This document shows positions 10,411 through 22,681 of a stretch of 64,000 nucleotides of DNA, piece by piece (position 1 is the stretch's first letter; the number at the start of each line of letters is the position of its first letter). The DNA is from Amorphophallus konjac. Taxonomy: Eukaryota > Streptophyta > Magnoliopsida > Alismatales > Araceae. The notes under the pieces are model-generated. The model ran no database searches. It was given only the letters and a program-made list of their open reading frames with translations, and was not told the DNA's origin. The DNA lies in NCBI GenBank assembly GCA_022559845.1, contig CM040128.1, forward strand, positions 74,339,247-74,403,246, written 5' to 3'. Position numbers and translations under genes: made by a program.

Positions 10411-10885
10411 ACTCTCCCCAGGTGGGAGGAACTCGACCCCGTCGAGTAGGGGTAGGGATGCTCGAATACTCCGGCGGATCCGTCACCGTGCCAAGTAATG
10501 CGGGTACGCTCCACTCCAAATGATCGTCACCTGCTCATTCCATATATACTCGATATGCGCAAACTGCTATGGCCTGAAGGTGGACACTCCGGGTGGGGCA
10601 CTCTCAAAAAGGAAGGGAAGCGGCTCAAAGACTCACTAGGAATCACCGCTGAGTCCCTATAGGTGACTGATCCGGGTATAGATGTAGAATCGACTCCATA
10701 CTCATCAAGTGAGTCCACTCGCCTCTTACTCATAAGAGACCGACAACGAGCTTGCACAAGACTCATGCAGACTTACCATGCAATACACACAACAATCGAC
10801 TCGAAGCACACCACACAAACAAACCACACAAGAAAACACACTGACTCATGCACGACTCGAGACTAAGGTGGTAGCATCAAACCCA
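10411..10885 (-). other. Element A 3' untranslated region with PPT
   Basis: Non-coding. The minus strand ends with CCTGGGGAGAGT just before the LTR, the probable PPT. The whole stretch aligns by eye with 47173-47640 of element B (for example GGTGGGAGGAACTCGACCCC), which shows that A and B share this cis region. Confidence 0.85.
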
Positions 10886-12465
10886 CTAGGTGGCGGCATC
10901 CTGGGCGGCCGGAGAGTCGCCCAGCTCTCCCTCCAAGGCATAGTATTCATCGGCTAGTGCCTCATCGGCCACGTAATTGACATACTCAAGCTCGGGAGGT
11001 ACGGATTCTCCAACACCTAGGGCTAGGGTGGTGCGAGCGGGACACTCGCTGGCAATGTGGCCAAACCCGTGATAGTGGAAACACTGCACTCTCGACCGAC
11101 TACTCTCTCCTATAAAAGGGGCCTTACCCTTATCATCCCGTCGGGTAGGGGGTGTAGGCAGCAAAGGGGGAGATGTAGGTGCCTTGGATAATAGTGGAGG
11201 GGGTGCCGGTGCCAGAGGACGGGCTATAGGAGCCGGGGGACGGGCAACGGGTGCCGGTGGTTGGGGTGGGAATAGATCCCGGGGTGGAGGAGGACGAGGC
11301 CGTGGAGCGAAGTGCTCCTGACGGGTGGGCTCCTGAGGTCGAGCCATGGGAGGCCGCTGATGTGGGCCTATGGAGTGACGGGGCTCGGTACTACGGAGAG
11401 GGGTGGGGCCCAACCGATGGCTAGACTCGAACTCTCCCTCAAATTGCTTCATCTCGAGAGCAACCTGGTATGCCTCTTCTAACGTCTTGGCATTGCGGCG
11501 GAAAAGCTCATACTGGTAGTGTGGCCGCAAACCACGTCGAAAGCGGGACACGGGCATGGTACTCTCCTCCGTGACACCACATCGTAGAAAGTACTCATCA
11601 AACTCCGCGATGTATTCGGAGACGGACCGGTCTCCCTGGCTAAGACTTTGCCATCTATCGATGAGTCGCTGGCGGTATGTGGGAGGAAGGTACTTTTGCC
11701 GAAGTTTATTCCTCATCTCGGCCCATGTGTCGATCGGGGGTTCTAGCCGCTGAAGTAGCAGGCTCTCCACATTCTTCCAATAGGTTTGTGCCTGCCCCAT
11801 GAGTTTCATGGTGGCGAATCCGACCCTTCGACGCTCCGACATATCATACCACTCAAAGTAACGGTCCATGCCGAACTCCCAATCTAGGTAGACTTTCGGA
11901 TCCAAAGACCCGTAAAAAGCGGGAGGGTCCGCTCGCACGGTCTTAAGGACCCGATCATCATCCTCATCTCGTTGTGGCTGAAAACCATGACGGCATTGAC
12001 CATATCCCTCATAGGCATTGTCGGAACCATAGTCCTCGAGACCAAGGTCACGGTGCGGTAGTTGGGGAACCCGAGGAAGGGCGGGTGGAGGAGCCTGTGG
12101 TGGCTGGTTTTGGGCCGCGGGAGCGGCCTGGACTTGGGCCATGGGAACGGGTTGGACTTGGGCCACTGCGGGAGGAGGTGCGGGTGGGCCTTGGGCTGCC
12201 CCTGGAGGGTCCCGTGTGACATCCTATCTAACCGCCCAACGAGGTCTTGGATCGACCTGTCGGAGGTCTCCAAGCGCCCCTCCATGGCTCTAAGGCGACC
12301 ATCCATATTATCGGAGAAAGTCCGAAAGTTAGCATCGGATTGGTCCAACCTAGTCATAATGGCCATCATCGCCTCTTGTAGGGAGTGGAAGTCTCCCGAG
12401 GTATCCCGTGGGTTGGCCATAGGTGGTGGTGGGGGTGAGTACTGAGTACCCCGACGAGTGGGCAT
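10886..12465 (-). CDS. Gag protein of element A (one frameshift)
   Basis: The frame starts at ATG 12465 with a coiled-coil-like N-terminus (SLQEAMMAIMTRLDQSDANF, repeated RLxxMExRLETSDRS pattern) and must change frame near 12220 to continue as a 426-codon segment ending at 10886. That segment holds a Retrotrans_gag capsid domain (about residues 60-235: AYKVYLDWEF-like start, QTYWKNVESLL, QKYLPPTYRQRL, SVSEYIAEF, FRRGLRPHY). A Pro-rich linker follows, then a zinc knuckle CFHYHGFGHIASEC in which the second Cys of CCHC is Tyr. The capsid type is Ty3/gypsy, unlike the copia Gags of C and E. Gag alone could package A RNA only if a partner supplies Pol. The frameshift and the C-to-Y change suggest this copy is no longer fully functional. 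Confidence 0.85.
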
Positions 12466-12794
12466 GCAAACACACCGACTAGAAGACGCCGACTAAAGCA
12501 AAACACACTAATGCAAAATGATGCGCCTAGACTTAACCAAAACGCGGTACACGGCGGAGGTAATCGACCCGAAGGTCACTCGCACAAGTGTGCGGCCTTC
12601 CCGATAGGCATAACCTAACATTCGGACAACACCTTTTGATATACCGAGTGAAGGGATGCAATGCAAAAAGACACTTTTTTTTTGTTTGTTTTAAAACAAT
12701 GATGACCCTAAACACGACTTAGACGTAAATGACTAATGAATGACACTTTTTTTTCTTTTTGACACCCTAGACTCAACTTGCTCTGATACCAAAT
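12466..12794 (-). other. Element A leader and primer-binding site
   Basis: The PBS GCTCTGATACCA (plus strand 12780-12791) is complementary to the 3' end of initiator Met-tRNA and lies 3 nt from the LTR. The leader contains a T-run (12675-12683), a block CCTTCCCGATAGGCATAACC and other stretches shared with B at 49020-49298. No ORF. Confidence 0.9.
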
Positions 12795-14843
12795 TGATGC
12801 GGGATGAGACCACGGACACGACAAGCTCGTGATCGTCCCTTAACGAGGGAAGCGTCGGACGTGCGCGGTTGAGAAACCGGCAAGAGCTAGGGTGGTCGGC
12901 TCGCACTTTCGTGCCCGGATCGGGTCACGGGACGGTCACGCTCTCTCTCGTAGCAGCGGTGAATGATAATATAGCGAGCTAACGGACCTAAAGTATGCTC
13001 TCTAGCAGCGGCATAAACAAGTATATATGAAAATAAGCAAATGCCGAGTGTAGGGAGCGAGAATGATACCTCCACGCGCTCGGCGTGGGGAAAACTTAAC
13101 ACACAATAATTACAGCAATGGGAACATGCCCACTCCACACAGTGAGGTAAAGGGCGATACAAATGGGCCTGGGAGGACCGAATTCGAGTTGACGGGCAGC
13201 TTCGTGTGTTGATTCGGCTACACGCGTGTTCACAACCGTGGGGCCCACGTGCTGTCCGGAGGGGCCGTGTGGGACCCGGTGGTACCGCTGTAGTGGAGAC
13301 ACTTGGAGAAGCGCTCCCCGGGCTGGCGGCACGCTGGTTCGCCGGCCGGAGGCCGGGCGGCTCCGTTCGGCACTGGTCGGAAAAACCGATCGAAAATCTG
13401 CCGGTTCTGTATTTCAGCGCGCGCTCCGTCGAGAACGGACGCTGCGATCAGCACCGGTGTCGGAATGCAACGAGATCAGAGCCGTTGGAAAGCTGCTTCG
13501 AAGTACTGCAATCTAGTGGCCTTCAGAAAAATTCACCAGATTTGTACTTCGTGTTGGCGAATTTTATATGCTACTGTTGTACAGTAACCGAAGACTCAGA
13601 TCTGCAGAGAACTTTCCTGTTGATTACCTTTGACCGTGAAGTAGATGTCCGAATTTGAAGATGTGTTCTTCAGCAAGGTTGTAGGAAATCAAACAAGGAA
13701 ATCAGGACTATTTGTGGATCTGGATTTGGAGGTGGTGGTGATTTGTTCTGATTTTGGAAGTGGAGGGTGGTCGGATCTGGGATCTGACTACAAACACTGT
13801 ATCAGAGGAAGAACACGAATTTCTAAAAATAGATAGAAGGCTGATAAAAAATTAAGAAAATTTTTGGAGGTAGGGGGTGATGGATAGAACTCCCAGTACA
13901 ATTGGGAGGGTTTAGACAAATCAAAAAGATGGTCGGAGGGGGAGAACTCAGAGGTTTTGTTACTGTAGATAGAAACCTGGCAGATCTGGGATGACAGGTT
14001 GGATGAAAATGTAAAAATACTAAACGATGGAATTTTGGCGTGAAAATTTAGGTGGATCTTGGGATGCAAGGGTTGAACACACTATAAAAAATTCAGATCA
14101 ACACAACCTCGTGGCTGAGACAGACAATTCGTGGAATCTTCTATGGTCGGATGAAAATAGAACTGCAGAGGCGGCTCGATGGCGGCACGAACGGCGGCGG
14201 CGGCGGCACAGACGATCACCGGAGGTTGAGAAGAGGGGATAAGAGGTAGAAACACTCTAGATCTGGGGTTGGGGAGGGAAGAACAGCAGGGGAGGAGAGA
14301 GGGGCGCACCAAGCTCCTTGCTTACACACAAAATTTCTGATTTTTTCATTGAATTTCACATGAAAATACAAGCTTATATATGGTTTACATCAAATGCAAT
14401 GTGGACCCTTAGATCTAGGGAAGAGGATTGAAGGGCTGGGATTGCATGCCACAAACACAAAAAATAAGAATATAATATGCAAGGGGGGGCGGCCTATTGA
14501 CTAGGAGGGGGAGGTTGAATGGAAGGTTGAATGGTAGGTGGCCTACCTTGGACAAAATGGGCCACTTGTCTACCCATGTGGCATATGACTAGTCCAACCT
14601 TCTAGATGTCCACCTAGGATGGTTGACCAGCCCCACAAGATGACATGGACCAATGGGAAAGGGCTGAGGGCCCCCTTGCTGGTCCTACTGATAAATTACA
14701 TAGAAACCCACACAATCTACGGGAGTGACGCATTGGCCGATAAAATCGTACAATTGCGCGTATACTTTCCCGTGGATATAAAAATAAACTAAAGGATATA
14801 AATGCAATATGAAAAGGTACTGGCTCGGTGTCGATTCCCATCA
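12795..14843 (-). repeat. Element A 5' LTR (right)
   Basis: 2049 bp, TGATG...CATCA. It carries the roughly 120-bp segment missing from the left copy. GC-rich CGGCGG repeats occur at about 14195-14210. It drives minus-strand transcription of the Gag frame. Confidence 0.9.
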
Positions 14844-14848
14844 GGTGT

Positions 14849-16234
14849 GTCGTTGAAGGGCTGTTAGAGTGTACCGCTGAAGGAATGGTAGGAGGTGTAC
14901 CGGCCAATGAGGGTAGAGGGCGTACCGGCGAAGGCCGGGATAGACGTGCTGATGAAGGCCCACTGCTCTCTTACTTATTTTAAGGCTTTTCTTTTCTTCT
15001 TTTCTCTGATCTTTATGTAGTTTTATACAAATCTCTTCTCCTTCTTCCCCCCAACATTTTCTTTGCAGATTGAGCATTTAATTCACCATGTAGTCATTTC
15101 ATCCAATTCTTCTCATGTTGTCCGCAGTGCCTCATTTCGGTTAAAGTGTTCGTCGTTCCATTCGTTCGTTGTTTTCTTTGCCTTTTGATGCGTTGTTGTT
15201 CCATTTGCTTGTTCCTTCCTTTTGCCACTTAACATGTTATTATGTCTGATGAAAATTTGGCAGCATCTCCCCATGACCCGAACGGTAAGGGAGATAAAGG
15301 GAACGCGCCCACAGGGAGTGGCGGAACCCGACAACTGGAGGTGGGCGCCCGAGGGTGGCAACACCTTAATAAAACCTCAGAAAATGTGGAGAAAACAACG
15401 AGCCGAAGACCTCTAAGACTGGGCAGGGTGTACGGGGGGGTTAGCCAAGGCGTGCCGGTCAAGGATGGGCACAGGGCGTTTGAGGGGATACCAAGCTAGA
15501 GAGAGACCAGGTGTGCCGCTGGGGCACAAAGGGGAAAATGTACCACTGGGGGCTACTATGGGTGTGTTGGCCAAGATGCCGGAAGGATGTGCCATTGGGG
15601 GAAGGTGCAAGCGCATCGAGCAGGGCTCCAAAAGGGTTAGTCTGCTAATGGGGCGGGGTGTTGGACCGATCAATCCCACAGGGACCCCCGGAAGGAGGGG
15701 AGAAGGTTCAAGGGGGCAGACACGGATGAAGGCATTGGTCTTTACGGGAGGGGACTCGTGACCTCAAACAATTCAAGATGGCGCCAGATCCGTAGGGAAG
15801 CCGTCGGCATGAGGGGTGAAAAAAAACACCGGAAAGTGAAGGAAAACACGATCAAGCACACTGTGGCCCAAAACCAACGAGACGAAGAGAAAACCCATTG
15901 GGGGGACGATCTTCATTCATGGGGGAGCAAAGGGCCGTAGCCGTCCACATACATTACAAAGCACGCCCGAGCTAAAGCTACAGGCAAGAAAGAAAACCAA
16001 ATAACAAAAGAACAGAGAGGGAGAAAACAAAGAACAAAAGAAGAGGAGGTGTTGGGGATCGAAGCAGGGATGACCGTCCACTCCTCTTTCCCCCACCTTC
16101 CCCTACTACATCAAGCCCTCTCTCTCTCTTACTCTCTTTTCTTTGCCTGGTGGTTGTCGGAAGACTCCACGCCGGAGCCCTCTCCCTTTTCTTCTCTCTT
16201 CTCCTTCTTCTCGTCGGTGGCTTTGTGTCTATTC
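14849..16234. other. Tat 3' region between elements A and E
   Basis: Contains minisatellite blocks (14844-14960, 15425-15640) and otherwise anonymous sequence. On the plus strand a possible short first exon begins at ATG 15243 and reads MSDENLAASPHDPN up to a strong donor-like GTAAGG at about 15288, with an acceptor-like TTTGCAG at 15063-15069 upstream. I could not connect it to the PMD exons, so it stays a suggestion. 16080-16234 is pyrimidine-rich. Confidence 0.5.
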
Positions 16235-17230
16235 ATCTCTATTGAGTCCCGAAGGGTGGCAATCAAGAGGGGAGGGGTGAATTGATTGGCTAGTTAAAAA
16301 CTTTTCCTTAATAAAAACATGATTATTTAAGCATACAAGCACTAAGCCTCACATGAACATGATCTCACTTGTGAAGTCACGTGGAAATGGGTGTGTGAAG
16401 AAGATATAAAAAGTGTACACTCAACTCACCGAGAAGCCCACTCGTTAAGATAACGAAGATGCATACCACAAATGAACGCACAGAGTTTTTAGGTGGTTCG
16501 GGTACACTGCGGTGTCCCCTACGTCCACCCCTCACACTTGAGGATTAAGACTTCACTATGAGTGAGCCACACACACGCTGTGAATAACAGCAACAACACA
16601 CACGGCAACCAACTTTGGTCACCACACACAGCTCGTGTCACAGATACGAGCACACACACTCACAAGATCTTTTAATGAGTTTAACGAATAACAGCAAGAA
16701 CTCCACACAAGATATAGAAATGAAAAGATCAGATTAGGAGACAAATGATGTGATTTAGAGCTCCCCCTTTCTCTTTTCCAAATGAGCTTTAACACTTCTG
16801 CAGGTTGATGACGATTCTGGAAGAAGAGGAAGATGAACAGTTGTTGATCTTCTATTGCAGCTTGAATCTGGAAGTAGCTTTACATAACTAGATGTTTGAA
16901 GGCTTGAGACCCTTCTTTTCTTTCACGTACATGTACAGATCTGACTGGCAGAACCCCTCTGCGAAGCAGGAACCTCCCGTCTCCCGTTCACCTTCGCAAC
17001 CCCTCCATGTACACGATCAATTGCCTTATATGATTAGAGCCCAAAATAAAAAAATATTTAATGACCTGAATAGTCAACAAACATGATTAGATGCAGATCC
17101 ACAATTTTCGGAATTATTTGAGCTCATTTTGACTGAAAAAGAGCACTTTCGGCGCTGAAACACGGAAGTCGTAAAAGGACGCGCCGAACTCCATTATTTC
17201 ATATAAACAAAACGACAACCGCAGGTGTCA

Positions 17231-20200
17231 TGTAGCAACCCTGATAAAATATTAATAATAATAAAGATTTTAAAACAAATCAAATAAATAAAATAAAATA
17301 AAATAACGCCTCGGATAAAGGCGCTATTCAAATTAGAAACGCCTCTGGATAAGGCGTTATTCAAGAAGTGACGCCCTGACCAAACGGCGTCAAATTCTAA
17401 ACGCCAAAAATGGTAAGGCCAAGAAACGCCCCTATCTTGGGCGTGTTTTAAAACAAGGAACGCCCTTACACAAGGCGCTTATTAAGAAACGACCTGAACC
17501 AGGTCGTCAATTCAAGAATCGACGCCCTGACCAAAGTCGTTAATTCCATTCGAGTTCCGTTCGACACGGGAGCTTATCCAGGGAAAGATTAACCTAATCC
17601 AGTAAGTGTCTACTAGGGTAAGGACTCTATTAGGGATATATTACCCTCACACAATCACTAACTCTAATAGGACACCCAAAATCCTATAAATACCTTTGAT
17701 TACCAAACCCTAAATCCATTTGATCGATCGTCTGCTGCGGTGAGTAAAAGAACTGAACGTTCTTTTCTTTCTATCATATGAAGAGTTACTGACTCTTCAT
17801 CTCTTTCTCTTCTTACAGGTCGAAGAGAGCACCTGCGTACGTGAAGAACAAAGGTAATGTTCTTCTTTCTTTTACCTTCAGCCAAAGTATGATGAAGTGA
17901 GGATTGATACATCTTCATGTTTCTCTGTAGGAAGCTCTGTCGAAGAACAAGGGTTCTTCAAAACGAACGATTCTTCCTGCTGCTGCTGCGGTTATATAGT
18001 TGCAGTAGAAAGGGTTCTCCTCAAATACTTCACAAGTCTTCTTCTAAATCAACTGTAAAGGTAGGTTTTCTCAAGTTAATGTAGCCCAAATGAAATTAAT
18101 GCAAGATATATATATATATAAGCATGTCATGCATACGGTTTATATATGGTTTCGTTGTGTTTTTCTGAAATATTTTGAAAGAGACGCCCCTGTCAAGGGC
18201 GCTAATTTACAAGACACGACCCTGCCCAGGTCGTCAATTTCATATTTGACGCCCTATACACAGGCGTCAATTTCATGTGATGTTAATCAGCGATCTTAAG
18301 AACTGATTATCCACGAAAATCACATGTAATTAAATTGTTCATGTTTAAAAATCCATAAATATGAAATATCGAATGCATGACTCTCCCTGTGAAATTCTTC
18401 CTGTCACGACTATATAAATACCATCCTGTACATTGATTATTGTGAAACTTCTGGCTGTTCGTGTCAATTACTGCAATTTCTTGAATTCACGACTTCGACA
18501 AGGTCGTTTTCCATTTGTTAACGCCCCATCACAGGGCGTGAATTGTAAAAGTAACGCCCCTTCGTTGGGCGCGTTTATGTTAAAATCCCGAACAATATAT
18601 TCTGTGAAAATAAGAATTTAATGATTAACGCCCCTGCCAAGGGCGCGTTTTTGATAATTTCTGAAAATAAATATGTTCTGTAAAATATTGTAAATAAAAA
18701 GACGCCTGCTACTGTAGTCGTCTCATTGCAAAGAAACGCCCCTGTCCAGGGCGCTTTTTAGATAAATTACTGAAATATTGAAAATTCTGCAAAATGGAAA
18801 CATGTGTAAACGCCCTTCTGTTAGGCGTTATTTACTTGAGAAACGACTTAGCGTAAGTCGTTATTTTCTGAAAAAAATGATTTTTATCCTGATTCTGTTA
18901 AACGATGGTTTCATATTATATAATATATATATCGGCACTATTCTCCACTCCGTGAGTATAGACCCACTTTTCACGTTGTTTTATCGATCACACTCAACTC
19001 TCATTGACATACAAGCTCTCCATTGGACATTCCGTTCCTTTGGACTAGCGAGTTAGTCATAGAGACCTCCGTAAGACTCCTCGTAGCCTTGGATTCCCTC
19101 AAGGCCGACTAAGCTGGTTGTACCCTAAAAAAAAACCCATTACACCACTGATGCCATGTCACTCTAAAGAAACATGGTATACCGGCCCTTATGATTATAC
19201 AAAGAGTGTATCATAAGAAATTCTTAATGGGATGATGATATCATGCCATATCATGTCATTCTTGTAAACCTCAATTCTATGATAAGAATGAGGGTATCTT
19301 ACCTTTGATATACTGTTCATGTGGACCTCAATTCTATATAAAGAATGTCCACCTTGATTTGTCATGGTACCCAAGTTAAGGGAACCATATTCTACCTAGT
19401 TTTATCGTTAATCGTGATTATACCGTTATTATCGCCAATCTATGTCCTTTGTCATATTTTGGACTCTATTCTATCAAAGTTGTCATACGTGTCTACAAGC
19501 TTGATTATTGAAATTCTATGTTGGCTATAAACAAGAGTGGATGTCAAAACACATGATAAATGCCTGCGCATATAGGGCCCGATCTGGTCCTGGGAGGAGC
19601 ACCCGAAAGTACTTGTGCCCATGGGAGTTAAAATGATAAGGTATCTGGCATTATACCGAGTACTTGACTTGCTAGATTGGACATTCCACACACATCTTGT
19701 ACTTGAATCGTACTTGACTTGACATGAAATGCGTGGCCCGAAAAAGGGTAATTTACTTGCTTGATACATGATAGCCAAAGATTCTTGACATGACTTGTTA
19801 AACGTACTTGCTTGAATATCTTGAATAAACTTGTTATCTTGTTGAAAGTTAATGATTAAGTTCATCTTATTTCCTTGATATTACATTCTCTCTATCTTGT
19901 CGTTTTATGCGAGCATGCATAGCTTTATTGCATTCATGAAAGATGTAATTACTTACACCCCTTGCTAGTACTTGAGATATAATTTCCTACTGAGCGTTCG
20001 CTCATTCCGTTTGTCCCTTTTTACTTTTCAGGTAAGTCCGACGACGATGGAAGTCAATCGGATGGGAATGGTCAAGAGTGAAAGTGATAGAGCTGCTCAA
20101 GTGTCATCTAGTCTTTTCCATAGTTTCTTGAGTCAAATATGTATTCTTTTCCTTTTTATTAAACAGAGTATTGGATTTGTAATAGTCTATCCATTATGAA

Positions 20201-20331
20201 ATAAAGGATTGGGTTATCTTGCTATTTTGCGCATCTCTGTCTTTGTGTCGAATACACGACCACTCTGATTGACATGATTGATATAAACTCGTCACGCGTC
20301 TCTGGGTATCTTCCGCGCTCGGGGCGTGACA
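17231..20331 (+). mobile_element. Solo LTR G, Tekay-like Ty3/gypsy
   Basis: 3101 bp from TGTAGCAACCC to GGGGCGTGACA, flanked by TGTCA (17226-17230) and TGTCG (20332-20336); the right LTR of E preserves the empty site with TGTCG. There is a TATA box TATAAATA at 17685-17692. The end CGGGGCGTGACA and the block CTGAGCGTTCGCTC...TTTCAGGTAAGTCC (19993-20040) resemble Tekay/Del chromovirus LTRs. No internal domain is present, so LTR-LTR recombination probably removed it. Its target lies in the palindrome array of E. Confidence 0.85.
17305..18870. repeat. Array of about 19 short hairpins in solo LTR G
   Basis: Units have the form ACGCCC-(4-8 nt)-GGGCGT or ACGACCT-(4 nt)-AGGTCGT, each followed by an AT-rich spacer such as CAATT or TTATT. 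Eight lie at 17305-17545 upstream of the TATA box; eleven lie at 18182-18262, 18490-18575, 18625-18652 and 18700-18868 downstream. The arms vary between units while pairing is kept (for example ACGACTTAGCGTAAGTCGT at 18841-18859). Confidence 0.85.
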
Positions 20332-20657
20332 TGTCGACACTAGTGTTGACACCAGTGTCGACACTTGGTCGACACCCACTCCAAACCCATAGATATAAAG
20401 CGCTAAAACAAGTATTAAGAGCTTAAACATGGTTTAACAAGAGTATTAACACAAAACAAAACTAATAACAATATAAACATAATGTGTCGACACTAGTGTC
20501 GACACACACTCGCGGGAAGGGAACCCAGCAACAACACGTGTCGACACAGGTGTCGACACATGTGTCGACACCTGTGTCGACACACAAAACAAAGGAACGG
20601 GAACTGTACAACAGAAACGAAATGTGAACAGTATGTGTCGACACCGGTGTCGACACA
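20332..20657. repeat. Palindrome clusters GTGTCGACAC, left LTR of E
   Basis: Twelve units (two mutated) of the 10-bp palindrome with 2-nt spacers, i.e. 12-bp period, in clusters of 4 (from 20331), 2 (20484, 20496), 4 (20538, 20550, 20562, 20574) and 2 (20636, 20648). The right LTR has the counterparts at 29557-29602, 29710-29743 and 29820-29841. Confidence 0.95.
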
Positions 20658-21057
20658 TACTGTGAACTTAGTAAAAAAAACACCGTGAAGCCCCACAACA
20701 CGTGAAAAAAATGAAACAAGTTACCAACGATGTTGAATACATTAAGATTGAAGATCTTACCTGTAAAAACAACATAATTAGATCAAATTGAGTTCAATTA
20801 AATTTCACATATATTATCAAACACAAGTATCATGGTGATAAAAAAAATGTGCATTACATGAATAATATAATGAACAATGTAGTTATATATATCACCACGT
20901 ACCTCTGGACTTACCTTACTTCATCATTGATATACAAGAGTTTGGATCTTTAAACCAAGTGGGTAAAGAGTTGATTCACTCGCATCTCATAAGATAACAA
21001 CTTATAGCAATTATTCATCATCAAAACAATCCACACATCATACCTTGGGGTTAAACA

Positions 21058-21529
21058 ATCTCCCCCTTTTTGATGATGACAAAAAAAATGCTATGAGTAA
21101 AGATTTAAACAATGTAACTAGAGTGGTGAAAAAATATCACATGATAAACCATCCACACCCACCACACATAATAAACCATCCACAACCACCATTCATGCAG
21201 TGAATCATTAACGTATATAAAGTGAGTGGTTTAGACAATCACAACTATAATAAGAAGTTCACAGCCAAACTAACAAGCCTCTTTTAGTGATTTTTGATTA
21301 AGAGTACAAAACAAAAAGATGAAACAAAGATTGACCATGCAATGAACTAAGACGACACATGAAAAACCATAAAGACATAACACACAACAACCTTAAGAAG
21401 GAAAACATGTATGACCACACAAGCATACCTAACACACATAGCATATAGATAACTCTCCCCCTTTGGCAACATCAAAAAGAAGGGGGAACCACACCAATTA
21501 GAAGCATATGTCATAAAGAGGAGCAAGAC
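21058..21529 (-). promoter_or_regulatory. Element E PPT and 3' spacer
   Basis: On the minus strand AAAAAGGGGGAGAT abuts the LTR (PPT). A second purine tract (AAAGGGGGAGAG) lies at about 21452-21465. Several PPT-like tracts before the 3' LTR are, as I recall, described for Sireviruses. Otherwise non-coding. Confidence 0.8.
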
Positions 21530-22681
21530 TTAAGCGGGACCGGAGTCTGGCGGAGGAGGACTTGAGCGAAAAAATGCAAATAGATCATTGAACGCCTGGT
21601 TGTGAGCATCAAAGGAAGTTTTGAGATAATCAAGGGAGCTGTTGATATTCTGAAAAGCCGCAAGATATGTGGTATGATTTTGCTTCAATTCAGCAACATC
21701 TTGGGTAAGAGTATCCACGGACTCCCGAAGCTCACCTACGTCTCCACTCAAAGTCTCCAAAGATAATTCCATCCCCTCAGCCTCATCCGTGTCGTTATCA
21801 GTGTGCTTGTCTTGCATAGATTTCAAAATACGAACAAGACGACCGTCACGGGTTTTCACATAACCCATATTCTTGCATACAGATTTGAGGGTATAGATAT
21901 CGCCGGCACGTAATTGCTGAAACCTTTCTTGACCCAAGGGAATATCAAGCAGACGAAAAACCCCTGTCAAAGCTGCAGCATATGGAAGTGTCCTGTTCGG
22001 ATTATGATAACACCCGAGAATGTGACTATGGATAAGTGCCGGAAAATTAAATGGCCACCTTTGTAATATGCTGGAGATAATAAATATCTGCAGATCGGTA
22101 ACTCTTTCACGGCCACCAGCTATAGGAATCAGAATAGTAGTCACCATATGATGAAGAATCCGTTGCAGAGGAGGAAAATGATTAGCATTCAAGTTTTCAA
22201 CAGATGTATCACGCATCTCTTCCCCAGTAAGCAATTTATAAACCACAGCTTCATCACATGCAGCAATCCCATACATATCTCCATGATCTGGTAAATCAAA
22301 AGCTGCTGCTAAAAGAGATTGAGAGATTTGAAACGGTTTACCATTTACCACCGTCATATGCTTGACCCCTTGGAGAACCATATTGCCATAAAACTGATGG
22401 ACAAGAGAATGATATATTTTCTGATGATCAACCATAAACGAAATTAAACTCGGTTGAATTTGTAATAATGGAACCAATTCAGGAAGACCTTGCTTGAAAT
22501 CTTCAAAATGCACAGCTCGTGGTCGTAAAAGTTTCCGTTCCATCATTTGAAATTGAGCAGGTGTAGGTGCCTGCGAGAAGGCCTGTTGCTCTTTACTTTT
22601 GGCCCTAGTTTCCCTTTGGTGACTAGATTCTTCCATAGGCTTTTTGCCACTTGCAGCACGCTTGGGTGCCATGGAATGCAA
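21530..22681 (-). CDS. Extra ORF of element E (putative plant transposon protein-like)
   Basis: 383 codons, intact. After a basic N-terminus (MAPKRAASGKK) comes an all-helical core of about residues 60-290: LVHQFYGNMVL, ISQSLLAAAFDLP, LQRILHHMVTTILIPIAGG, INF/FPALIHSHILGCYH, LPYAAALTGVFRLLDIPL. This resembles the 'putative plant transposon protein' domain common next to plant retroelements. Residues about 300-370 are coiled coil with heptad Leu (LSLETLSGDVGELRESVDTL). It occupies the position downstream of RNase H where Sireviruses carry an env-like ORF, but I see no signal peptide or transmembrane segment, so an envelope role is not supported. Function unknown. It is better preserved than the pol genes of the same element. 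Confidence 0.7.
   Translation of the reverse strand: MHSMAPKRAASGKKPMEESSHQRETRAKSKEQQAFSQAPTPAQFQMMERKLLRPRAVHFEDFKQGLPELVPLLQIQPSLISFMVDHQKIYHSLVHQFYGNMVLQGVKHMTVVNGKPFQISQSLLAAAFDLPDHGDMYGIAACDEAVVYKLLTGEEMRDTSVENLNANHFPPLQRILHHMVTTILIPIAGGRERVTDLQIFIISSILQRWPFNFPALIHSHILGCYHNPNRTLPYAAALTGVFRLLDIPLGQERFQQLRAGDIYTLKSVCKNMGYVKTRDGRLVRILKSMQDKHTDNDTDEAEGMELSLETLSGDVGELRESVDTLTQDVAELKQNHTTYLAAFQNINSSLDYLKTSFDAHNQAFNDLFAFFRSSPPPPDSGPA

Larger units (their letters stand above)
8423..14843 (-). mobile_element. Element A: gag-only (TR-GAG-like) LTR retrotransposon
   Basis: Complete element: LTRs 8423-10410 and 12795-14843 with TGATG...CATCA ends, TSD GGTGT at 8418-8422 and 14844-14848, PBS for initiator Met-tRNA at 12780-12791 and a PPT at 10411-10430, giving minus orientation. 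The internal region is only 2.4 kb and encodes a single Ty3/gypsy-type Gag; there is no protease, RT or integrase. It must be mobilised in trans. It landed within the CCGCTGAAGG minisatellite of the Tat 3' region. Its LTR, leader and 3' untranslated region are shared with element B. Confidence 0.93.
16240..21057 (-). repeat. Element E 3' LTR (left), split by solo LTR G
   Basis: LTR sequence is 16240-17230 plus 20337-21057, interrupted by G with its duplicated target. It has three more palindromic GTGTCGACAC units than the right LTR (clusters 4-2-4-2 versus 4-3-0-2). The block TTTTTAGGTGGTTCGG...CTACGTCCACC at 16486-16530 is shared with the LTRs of C and H. Confidence 0.9.

Noticed and set aside
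15242..15499. 85-codon plus-strand ORF as a separate gene
   Set aside because: No recognisable domain and the second half is minisatellite; only a possible first exon is noted.
21530..22681. Envelope protein for element E's extra ORF
   Set aside because: No signal peptide, transmembrane segment or cleavage site; the core resembles a plant transposon protein domain instead.
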